64,000 bases of DNA. Origin: Variovorax sp. S12S4. Its GTDB lineage: Bacteria > Pseudomonadota > Gammaproteobacteria > Burkholderiales > Burkholderiaceae_C. Shown in pieces: positions 57,319-64,000 of the stretch; the first letter of the stretch is position 1, and each line of letters opens with the position of its first letter. The stretch covers positions 1,589,001-1,653,000 of the forward strand of contig NZ_JALPKR020000002.1 of the NCBI RefSeq assembly GCF_023195515.1, written 5' to 3'. A program made the translations under genes and the position numbers. The notes under the pieces were generated by a model. The model had not been told where the DNA came from, did not search any database, and worked only from the letters and a program-made list of their open reading frames with translations.

Positions 57319-58709
57319 CCTCAGAAGACAACAAGATCTACGCCGAGCGCCGCGCGCGCCTCGCCTCGCAACTGGGCAAGGACGGCATCGCCATCGTGCC
57401 GACCGCGCCCGAGCAGCAGCGCAACCGCGACACCGACTTCCTGTTTCGGCACGACAGCTACTTCTATTACCTGACAGGCTTTACCGAACCGAACGCCTGG
57501 CTGGTGCTGGCGGGCGACGGCCGTAGCACGCTGTTCTGCGCGCCCAAAGACCTGGAGCGCGAGATCTGGGACGGCTACCGCCTGGGCCCCGACGCGGCCC
57601 CCGAGGCGCTAGGCGTGACGGAGGCCTTTTCGGTCAACGACCTCGACGCCAAGCTGCCCAAGCTGCTCGAGAACAGGTCGACCGTGTGGTTTCCGTTCGC
57701 CACCCACAAGGGGCTCGAAACCCGCGTCGACGGCTGGCTTCAATCGGTGCGCGCGCGCGTGCGCTACGGGGCGCTGTGTCCGCAGGAGCAGCACGACCTG
57801 TGCGGCCCGCTCGACGAAATGCGGCTGATCAAGGACGCGCACGAGCAGGACATCATGCGGCGTGCCGCGCAGATCAGCGCCAGGGCGCACATTCGCGCGA
57901 TGCAGCTTTCGGCCCGCATGCTGCGCGAGGGCAAGGACGTGCGCGAATACCACCTCGATGCCGAGCTGCTGCACGAGTTCCGCCTGGGCGGCTCGCAGTA
58001 CCCGGCCTACGGCTCCATCGTGGCGGCGGGCGCCAATGCCTGCGTGCTGCACTACCGCGCCGACGCGGCGCCGGTGCGAAGCGGCGAGCTGGTGCTCATC
58101 GACGCCGGCTGCGAGCTCGATGGCTACGCGAGCGACATCACGCGCACCTTTCCGGCCAACGGCAAGTTCAGCGGCCCGCAGCGCGCGCTGTACGACCTGG
58201 TGCTTGCCAGCCAGGACGCATCGGCCGCAGCCACCAAGGCCGGCAACCGCTTCAACGACCCGCACGACGCGGCCGTGAAGGTGCTGGCGCAGGGCATGCT
58301 CGACCTGGGCCTGCTCGACGCAAACAAGGTGGGCAGCGTCGACGACGTGATCGACTCGCGCGCCTACTTCCAGTTCTACATGCACCGCACCGGCCACTGG
58401 CTGGGCATGGACGTGCACGACTGCGGCAGCTACGTCGAGCCCACGCAGGTGGGCGAAGTGAGCGAGCGAAAAGATCCGCTGTCGAACGAGGTCATCAAGA
58501 ACCGGCCGAGCCGCATCCTGCATCCGGGCATGGTGCTGACGCTGGAGCCCGGCATCTACGTGCGGCCCGCCGACGGCGTGCCCGAGCAGTTCCACAACAT
58601 CGGCATCCGCATCGAAGACGACGCGATCGTCACCGTCACGGGCTGCGAACTTATTTCGCGCGGCGTGCCAGTGAAGGCGGACGAGATCGAGGCACTGATG
58701 CGAGCTTGA
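57315..58709 (+). CDS. pepP: Xaa-Pro aminopeptidase P
   Basis: 464-residue proline-specific aminopeptidase that releases N-terminal residues preceding proline. The N-terminal AMP_N domain (FRHDSYFYYLTGFTEPNAWLVL) precedes the pita-bread metalloprotease domain, with ligands in VLIDAGCELDGYASDITRTFP, HRTGHWLGMDVHD, LEPGIYV and RIEDDAIVT. ATGA overlap with the MurU-like gene. Its end overlaps the convergent LysR gene by 59 bp. Confidence 0.95.
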   Translation: MTSEDNKIYAERRARLASQLGKDGIAIVPTAPEQQRNRDTDFLFRHDSYFYYLTGFTEPNAWLVLAGDGRSTLFCAPKDLEREIWDGYRLGPDAAPEALGVTEAFSVNDLDAKLPKLLENRSTVWFPFATHKGLETRVDGWLQSVRARVRYGALCPQEQHDLCGPLDEMRLIKDAHEQDIMRRAAQISARAHIRAMQLSARMLREGKDVREYHLDAELLHEFRLGGSQYPAYGSIVAAGANACVLHYRADAAPVRSGELVLIDAGCELDGYASDITRTFPANGKFSGPQRALYDLVLASQDASAAATKAGNRFNDPHDAAVKVLAQGMLDLGLLDANKVGSVDDVIDSRAYFQFYMHRTGHWLGMDVHDCGSYVEPTQVGEVSERKDPLSNEVIKNRPSRILHPGMVLTLEPGIYVRPADGVPEQFHNIGIRIEDDAIVTVTGCELISRGVPVKADEIEALMRA

Positions 58710-59625
58710 CCGCCCGCTGAGACACCGGCGGCGGCGCATGCCGCGCCTGCAGGAAGTCGATGAACACCCGCAGCTTGCGCGGTATCTGCGCGGAGCTCGG
58801 GTGATAAAGGTAGAAGCCCGGAAAGGTCGGCCACCAGGGTTCGAGCAGCGGCACAAGCCGGCCGCTGTCGATGTCGCCGCGAACCGAGCCTTCGAAAGCC
58901 ACCGCAATGCCCGCGCCGTCGCGCGCAGCGGCCAGCAGCACGTCGCCGTCGTTGCTGATCAGCGGGCCGGCCACTTCAATGTCGAGCACGCGGCCGTCCT
59001 GCGCATACTCCCACCGATAAAGGCCGCCCGTGGTCAGGCGGTAGTTCATGCATTGGTGCTCGCGCAGGTCTTCGGGCGTCTTCGGCAACTGGCGTTTCGC
59101 AAGGTAGCGCGGCGACGCAACCGTCACCATGCGTTGCGGCCCGCCCATCGGCAACGCCACCACGTCTTGCGCCAGGCTTTCGCCAAGCCGGATGCCCGCA
59201 TCGAAACCGCCTTCGACCAGGTCGACCATGCGGTTGTCGCAAACCAGCTCCAGCGTGATATCGGGAAACGCTTCGGCAAAGTCCCCCAAGTGCGGATACA
59301 GCAGGAGCTCGGCCGACGCGCGCGCAACGTTCAGCCGCAGCAGCCCCGCCGGCTTGTCGCGCGCCTCATTGATGCTTTCGACCGTTTGCGCGAGAGCGGC
59401 AAGCGCCGGCTGCGCACCCTTCAGAAGTTGCTGGCCCAGTTCGGTCACGCCCACGCGGCGTGTGGTGCGGTCGAGCAGGCGCACGCCCAGGCGCCGCTCG
59501 AGCGTGCGCAAGGTCTGCGACAGCGCCGAAGGCGAGACGCCCAGCTCTTCCGCCGCCCGCGTGAAGCTGGCGTGGTGCGCAACGCGTGCGAAGGCGGCAA
59601 TGGCGGGGAGCAGTTCGGGCGACAT
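58651..59625 (-). CDS. LysR-type transcriptional regulator
   Basis: 324-residue LysR regulator (MSPELLPAIAAFARVAHHASFTRAAEELGVSPSALSQTLRTLERRLG helix-turn-helix). Effector motifs include VCDNRMVDLVEGGFDAGIRLGESL. It has no divergent partner gene; the phytase-like gene ends 34 bp before its start on the same strand. Its C-terminal 20 residues overlap pepP, so the true stop could be earlier, but no in-frame stop is present. Confidence 0.9.
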   Translation of the reverse strand: MSPELLPAIAAFARVAHHASFTRAAEELGVSPSALSQTLRTLERRLGVRLLDRTTRRVGVTELGQQLLKGAQPALAALAQTVESINEARDKPAGLLRLNVARASAELLLYPHLGDFAEAFPDITLELVCDNRMVDLVEGGFDAGIRLGESLAQDVVALPMGGPQRMVTVASPRYLAKRQLPKTPEDLREHQCMNYRLTTGGLYRWEYAQDGRVLDIEVAGPLISNDGDVLLAAARDGAGIAVAFEGSVRGDIDSGRLVPLLEPWWPTFPGFYLYHPSSAQIPRKLRVFIDFLQARHAPPPVSQRAVKLASVPRSRPPSLARRAK

Positions 59626-59658
59626 GCGCCCGATTATCGAGACCGCGGCAGACTCAGG

Positions 59659-61011
59659 CTACTTGGCCTGCAGCAACGCCCCCGCTTCAAGCAGCACCAG
59701 CTCGTTGTCGTCGGCCTTGTTCGGCTCGCGGCTGCTGGAGAACGGCAGGTTGTTGTCGTTGCCGACCACGATGTGCGTGGCGTCCACCACGTCGACGTTC
59801 TCGATGGTGAAGAACGGGAACTTGAGCACGCCGTTGTTCAGCGGCTTGCGCGCGAGCTTGGCCGGGTCGGCGATGTTCAGCAGATCGATGTAGCCGATCT
59901 TGCGCACCGCGCCGCCCACGTTGGCGTCGTTCAGCTCGACCTTGTAGACGCGCTTGAACTTGGCGATGTCGTGGAAGCAGTCGGTGCGCTTCTGGCCTTC
60001 GGGGCAGGCCTTGTCGCTGGTGCCTTCGCCGTTGTCGCGCTCGATGATGAGGCCCGTGGTGCCATCGATCATGTTGAAGTCGCCGATGGCATGGCCGTTG
60101 GCCTCGAGCACGTAGTGCCAGTGGCGGCCCGTCCACGTTTCGGAGGCCACGTCGAACTCCAGCACGCGCAATGCTTCCTTGCCGTCCTGTTTTTCGTAGT
60201 CCTTGGTCTCCGCGTTCCACACCGGGCCTTCGAGCAGCGCATAGAGCTTGCTGCCGTCTTTCGACGCGGCCATACCTTCGAAGCCCTTGGAGCGCTTGAC
60301 CTGGAAATCGACCGCGCCACCCGGTGCCCCCGGCGTGGTGACCGAGGGATGGTCCGGCGAGCGAACGGCCCTGCCGCCCACCAGCGTGTCGAACACCGCG
60401 AGCACCTTGCCCTTCAGGTCGGCCTTGATCAGGAAGGGACCGAACTCATCGCCGATCCACATCGCACCGCCGGCAAACTGCAGGCTCTCGGGATCGAAGT
60501 CGGACCCCGTGAGGTAGCGCTGCTTCGTGCCTTCATGAACGATGCGGAAGGGCACCTTCTTGTCGGGGTCATGCAGGAAAACGGTGTCGAGGCGGTTGAA
60601 CTTGCCGCTCTTGAAGTCCACCTTGTAGTGGTTCAGGTAGAGCATGAAGTCGGGCGAATTGGCCTTGGCGCCCGCACCGTTGTCGGTAAGGATCCAGAAC
60701 GAGCCGTCGTCCATCTTCTTGATGCCCGAATGGCCCTGCAGCGGCTGGCCCTTGAAGGGCACCGAAACGCCCGTGCCGCGCCCGCCCGAGAGACCCTCCA
60801 CAGTGCCCAGCGCCTCCACGCGCTTGCCCGAGGTGAACTTGCCGCTCACTTGCAGATCGGCCGGCGCGTCCTTGGGCGCGGCAACGAAGCTCTGCGCGGG
60901 CAGCACGGCATGGCCGGCGAGCGTGACCGGAAAAACGGTCTGTGCGGCGGCGTTGCCGCAAGCAAATGCGCCGGCAAGGGCGACGAAGGAGAGAGAAGCG
61001 ATGCGCGTCAT
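59659..61011 (-). CDS. Secreted esterase-like phytase (phytase-like domain) protein
   Basis: 450-residue protein with a signal peptide (MTRIASLSFVALAGAFACGNAAAQ). The mature part is the phytase-like/'esterase-like activity of phytase' domain, a beta-propeller-type fold: LSGGRGTGVSVPFKGQPLQGHSG, FWILTDNGAG, GDEFGPFLI and KGFEGMAASKDGSKLYALLEG. Members may be phosphodiesterases or phosphatases; calcium binding is probable. It lies in a same-strand run with the FAD lipoprotein and spermidine synthase-like genes, 138 bp apart from the former. Confidence 0.85.
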   Translation of the reverse strand: MTRIASLSFVALAGAFACGNAAAQTVFPVTLAGHAVLPAQSFVAAPKDAPADLQVSGKFTSGKRVEALGTVEGLSGGRGTGVSVPFKGQPLQGHSGIKKMDDGSFWILTDNGAGAKANSPDFMLYLNHYKVDFKSGKFNRLDTVFLHDPDKKVPFRIVHEGTKQRYLTGSDFDPESLQFAGGAMWIGDEFGPFLIKADLKGKVLAVFDTLVGGRAVRSPDHPSVTTPGAPGGAVDFQVKRSKGFEGMAASKDGSKLYALLEGPVWNAETKDYEKQDGKEALRVLEFDVASETWTGRHWHYVLEANGHAIGDFNMIDGTTGLIIERDNGEGTSDKACPEGQKRTDCFHDIAKFKRVYKVELNDANVGGAVRKIGYIDLLNIADPAKLARKPLNNGVLKFPFFTIENVDVVDATHIVVGNDNNLPFSSSREPNKADDNELVLLEAGALLQAK

Positions 61012-61149
61012 GAGAGCAAGAAGAAAGGTTTCAATCGAAACGGGAGACCATGCCGATTGCGCGTGACGCGGCCATGACATGCAGCGTTCAGAACTGGAGC
61101 GAAGGCTTGTTCGCCAGAAGCCGGGACACGGCCAGTGCGGCGAGGATCG

Positions 61150-62760
61150 TCACGCGGCGACCATGCCCGCAACGTGCCCACGCGTAAACGCTTCTTCAAA
61201 GATGGAGTAGCCCGACCAGTCCGCATGCGCGAACGAGAGACGCCCGGCGGCAACGTGGCCGCGGTGCGCAGTACCCATGCGCGCCAGCAGGCCCGGCGTT
61301 GGAATGGCCATGGCGTGGCCGTAGCGGGTGATCTCGACGCGCGTGGCCAGTTCCGGCAGGTCCGGGTGAGGCACCGAGAGTTCGGTAAGCAAGTCGTCGC
61401 GCCATCCGGTCCAGGGGCGGTCCTGCAACAGGCGGCGTCCGTCCACCGAGTCGTAGCTGCTCGGCCCGAGGGGGCGGTACCAGCTGATGACGGTGCCGCG
61501 CGGCGTAGGGTCGAGCGTCTGGTGGCGCGCGTCGACGTACCCCAGGCCGCGTGTGCCGTACACGACGTTGTCCCAGCTCGCCGCTGCGCCGGGACGATCG
61601 GCAAACGGGCCGCTCAGGTGCACGTTGGCGACCAGCCAGGGCGCATAGCGCACGTGCGCGACGGCATTGCGCAGCACCTCCGGCGCGTTCTCGACGATGC
61701 GGGCGGCGATGAACACCGGCAGCGCGACGATGCAGCGCTCGGCCTGCCAGCGCACCAGCGATTTTGTTTCGGCGTCCCAGGCGTCGACCTCCACGCCCCC
61801 GCGCAGATCGGCGATGCGCGTGACGACCTGCCCCGTATGCAACCGGTCACCCAGGGGCTCGGCGAGCCGCTTGGTGAGCCAGCCGTTGCCCTCGGGCCAG
61901 GTGAGCACGCCGTCGCGTTCGGGGTTCGAATCCGCACCGACGCCCGACGAGCCCGGCGCATGAAACCCGTGCCGGCTTGCGAAATAGTGGATGCCGGCCC
62001 AGGCCGAAACATGGGCGATGCCGGCGCCGTAATCGTCGCGGCAGCAGTAGTCGAGGTACCAGCGCAGTTGCGGATCGCTGAAGCCTTCGCTGTCGAGCCA
62101 GCGCTCGAACGGAACGGCGTCAAGCGCGAGCAGCTCGGGGGTTGCCGCCACCTTGAGCGTGGGAATGGCGAAATGCGCCGCGTGCTGCAACGCATCGATT
62201 CGTTGCGCGAACTTGCGGTACTGCGCATGGGTGCTCTCGCCGACGTCGTGCACGGGCAGGAGGCCGTCTTGCCACTCGCCGCGAAAGAACAGGCGCTCCT
62301 GCGGGCTGTGGCAAAGGTTGCGTTCGTCGTATTCCCAGCGACCGGCCACGCGGCGGCGCAGGCCCAGTTCCTCCAGCAGGTCTTGCACCTCGCGGGCGTT
62401 GTCGTCGGGCACCGGCAGGTAATGCGCGCCCAGCGGGCAGGCAATGCCGTTGACCATGCCGGCACGGGAGTTGCCGCCGGCCGTGTCTTCGAGTTCGAGC
62501 AGGGCGAAGTCTTCGATGCCCGAAAGCCGCAAGGCGCGCGCCGCGGCAAGGCCTGCAACGCCACCTCCGGCGATGACCACGCGCGTGCGCTTCACGGTTG
62601 CAGGGGCCTGGCTCTTGAGCGCGCCGTCGCGCATGGCGTGGCCTCGCGCCATGTCGATGCCGGTGAAGCCGCCTTCGATGATTGGCTGCGGCGCCTCGCA
62701 GCCCGCGAGGGCAAAGGCGCCCGCCGCACCCACTGCACCGAGAAAATCGCGCCGCCGCAT
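61150..62760 (-). CDS. Tat-exported lipoprotein FAD-dependent amine oxidoreductase
   Basis: 536-residue flavoenzyme. The N-terminus MRRRDFLGAVGAAGAFALAGC combines a twin-arginine motif with a lipobox (C21). The FAD motif is RVVIAGGGVAGLAAARALRLSG, and the C-terminal FAD contact is HADWSGYSIFEEAF. The middle resembles amine oxidases (flavin-containing). It starts 7 bp downstream of the spermidine synthase-like gene, so polyamines are possible substrates (inference). A +1 frame after the stop would add about 20 plausible residues (61088-61153); a frameshift is possible but not supported enough to correct. Confidence 0.85.
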   Translation of the reverse strand: MRRRDFLGAVGAAGAFALAGCEAPQPIIEGGFTGIDMARGHAMRDGALKSQAPATVKRTRVVIAGGGVAGLAAARALRLSGIEDFALLELEDTAGGNSRAGMVNGIACPLGAHYLPVPDDNAREVQDLLEELGLRRRVAGRWEYDERNLCHSPQERLFFRGEWQDGLLPVHDVGESTHAQYRKFAQRIDALQHAAHFAIPTLKVAATPELLALDAVPFERWLDSEGFSDPQLRWYLDYCCRDDYGAGIAHVSAWAGIHYFASRHGFHAPGSSGVGADSNPERDGVLTWPEGNGWLTKRLAEPLGDRLHTGQVVTRIADLRGGVEVDAWDAETKSLVRWQAERCIVALPVFIAARIVENAPEVLRNAVAHVRYAPWLVANVHLSGPFADRPGAAASWDNVVYGTRGLGYVDARHQTLDPTPRGTVISWYRPLGPSSYDSVDGRRLLQDRPWTGWRDDLLTELSVPHPDLPELATRVEITRYGHAMAIPTPGLLARMGTAHRGHVAAGRLSFAHADWSGYSIFEEAFTRGHVAGMVAA

Positions 62761-62767
62761 GCCGGGG

Positions 62768-64000
62768 CTAGTGCGTCATGACCTTGCCCCACTCTTGTTC
62801 GTAAGTGGTGACGAGGGTCTGGTTCGACAGGCGGTTGACCTCCGCCGGCACACGCGCCATGTCGAGTGGAAAGTCGAACATCAACGGCAATGTCGAAGGT
62901 GCCAGGAAACGCAGTCCGGAGGGCAGCGCATCCGGCATGCGGTACGGGCGGCGGCTGGCGATGATGTAGCCCCACTCGCCGAAGCTCGGTACATGCGCGT
63001 GATACGGCGTCGCCTTCAGGCCGACCGACTCGATGGTGGTTGCCACGGTCCAGTAGCTCTTGCGCGCCACCAGCGGCGATGTGGTCTGGATGACCGCATA
63101 GCCGCTCGCGGAAAGACGCTTTTCCAGCAGCGAATAGAAGCTGTTGGTGTAGAGCTTGCCGATGGCAAAGTTGGTCGGGTCGGGAAAGTCCACCACGATG
63201 ACGTCGAACATGTCTCCGGGTTGCTGCAGCCACTGGAAGGCGTCGGTGTTGACGACCTTCACCTTGGGTGACGACAGCGCATGTCCGTTGAGCGCAGCCA
63301 GCGTTTCATGCCCGGCAAAAAGCTGGGTCATGTTCGGATCGAGCTCCACCAGCGTGACCGATTCGACCGACGGGTACTTGAGAATCTCGCGCACCGCCAT
63401 GCCGTCGCCACCGCCGAGCACCGCCACCATCTTCGGTGCGCCGTGCGCGGCCATCGCCGGATGAACGAGCGCCTCGTGGTAGCGGTATTCGTCGCGCTCG
63501 GCGAACTGCAGGTTGCCGTTCAGGAACAGTCGGTGCCCGAGTTGCCCGCGCGTGACCACGATGCGCTGATAGGGCGAACTGGCGCTGAACACGATGTGGT
63601 CCTGGTAGAACTTGTCTTCGGCCAGCGTGGTGATGTGGTCGGCCCACACAAAGGCGCCAAGCAGCGCCGCGAGCGCAAGAAAGCAAGCCACCGCGTGGGC
63701 ACCCATGCGGCGCAGTTCATGGCGAAACAGCCATAGCGCCCACACGGCCACGGCCGCGTTCATGAAGCCGAACAGGAGCCCCGTGCGGATCATGCCGAGC
63801 TGCGGCACCAGGATGAGCGGAAAAGCCACCGACACGGCCAGCGCACCGAGATAGTCGAAGGTGAGCACCTGCGACACCAGGTTCTTGAGCTGGATGTTGC
63901 GCTTGAGGATGCGCATCACGAGCGGTATCTCGAGCCCCACCAGCGTGCCCACCACCATCACCAGGCCGTAGAGCAGCAGGCGGAAGGCGCCGGGCACGTA
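62768..64000 (-). CDS. Membrane-bound polyamine aminopropyltransferase (spermidine synthase-like), partial
   Basis: At least 410 residues; the start lies beyond the window. The N-terminal visible part has five or so membrane segments (RLLLYGLVMVVGTLVGLEIPLVM, AVWALWLF, FLALAALLGAF). The C-terminal half is a SpeE-type methyltransferase-fold domain: VAVLGGGDGMAVREILKY (SAM-binding), VELDPNM and VIVVDFPDPTNFAIGKLYT. It would transfer aminopropyl from decarboxylated SAM to putrescine; the speD gene at 56.2 kb would supply that substrate. A final His-containing end (KVMTH) precedes the stop. Confidence 0.9.
   Translation of the reverse strand, partial: YVPGAFRLLLYGLVMVVGTLVGLEIPLVMRILKRNIQLKNLVSQVLTFDYLGALAVSVAFPLILVPQLGMIRTGLLFGFMNAAVAVWALWLFRHELRRMGAHAVACFLALAALLGAFVWADHITTLAEDKFYQDHIVFSASSPYQRIVVTRGQLGHRLFLNGNLQFAERDEYRYHEALVHPAMAAHGAPKMVAVLGGGDGMAVREILKYPSVESVTLVELDPNMTQLFAGHETLAALNGHALSSPKVKVVNTDAFQWLQQPGDMFDVIVVDFPDPTNFAIGKLYTNSFYSLLEKRLSASGYAVIQTTSPLVARKSYWTVATTIESVGLKATPYHAHVPSFGEWGYIIASRRPYRMPDALPSGLRFLAPSTLPLMFDFPLDMARVPAEVNRLSNQTLVTTYEQEWGKVMTH

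Noticed and set aside
58738..61077. A 779-codon open frame antisense to LysR and the phytase-like gene.
   Set aside because: It spans two real genes with clear motifs and has no recognisable fold.
61088..61153. A C-terminal extension of the FAD lipoprotein in the +1 frame.
   Set aside because: The 20 extra residues are plausible but short, no homopolymer is at the junction, and the protein is already complete at the FAD-contact motif.

Overview
The window is about 64 kb of high-GC DNA from a betaproteobacterium of the family Comamonadaceae, most likely a Variovorax-like organism. I infer this from the protein types and gene order (recA-recX, sucCD, a type-2 argC, three Bug-type tripartite tricarboxylate binding proteins, a second infA beside a DEAD-box helicase) and the very high third-position GC. 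No database search was run. It reads as ordinary chromosome: no rRNA, tRNA, CRISPR array, prophage or insertion sequence was seen.

Layout. 1-5.8 kb (minus strand): CHASE2 sensor, FHA protein, PP2C phosphatase, TerC-family membrane protein and sucDC. 6-9.5 kb: argC, a membrane protein, recX and recA with a possible LexA box. 9.6-12.3 kb: MarR regulator and a TctD/TctE-like two-component pair. 12.3-17.1 kb: birA and a SET-domain protein with a lysine-rich tail, divergent from a topoisomerase III that carries a lysine/alanine linker and a C-terminal SWIB domain; a 37-bp alternating purine-pyrimidine tract lies between them. 17.1-23.4 kb: two Bug proteins, a LysR regulator with a clear operator, an N-formylglutamate amidohydrolase-like gene, a class-I amidotransferase and a TIM-barrel isomerase. 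23.4-27.5 kb: a probable cold-shock group (long leader, 88-aa protein, IF-1, DbpA helicase), small proteins and a DMT exporter. 27.5-35 kb: a fatty acid desaturase, then a tightly overlapping hydroxyproline catabolic operon (deaminase, binding protein, epimerase, three-subunit dehydrogenase, GntR regulator). 35-37.1 kb: hipBA with repeated CTTG/CAAG sites. 37-43.3 kb: Bug, M20 hydrolase, pirin and FMN reductase, LysR, FKBP isomerase and a two-TM membrane protein. 43.3-52.8 kb: CYTH-CHAD protein, VOC protein behind paired palindromes, pirin-like protein, protealysin-like protease with its emfourin-type inhibitor, Mn transporter, two lipoproteins and a DUF4419 protein. 52.8-64 kb: gapA, tkt, speD, a MurU-like transferase, pepP, LysR, a secreted phytase-like protein, a Tat lipoprotein FAD enzyme and a membrane spermidine synthase-like protein cut by the window end.

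Sequence quality. Four genes (CHASE2, PP2C, sucD and the 42.4-kb membrane protein) are each broken by what looks like one missing base, three of them in homopolymer runs. Because sucD is a central TCA-cycle gene, residual sequencing deletions are the likeliest cause. I annotate these as whole genes with a marked frameshift.

The strongest leads beyond routine annotation are the chromatin-domain pair around the Z-DNA-prone tract, the hipBA operator array, the paired operators in front of the VOC gene, the protease/inhibitor pair, and the palindrome in front of the hydroxyproline operon.
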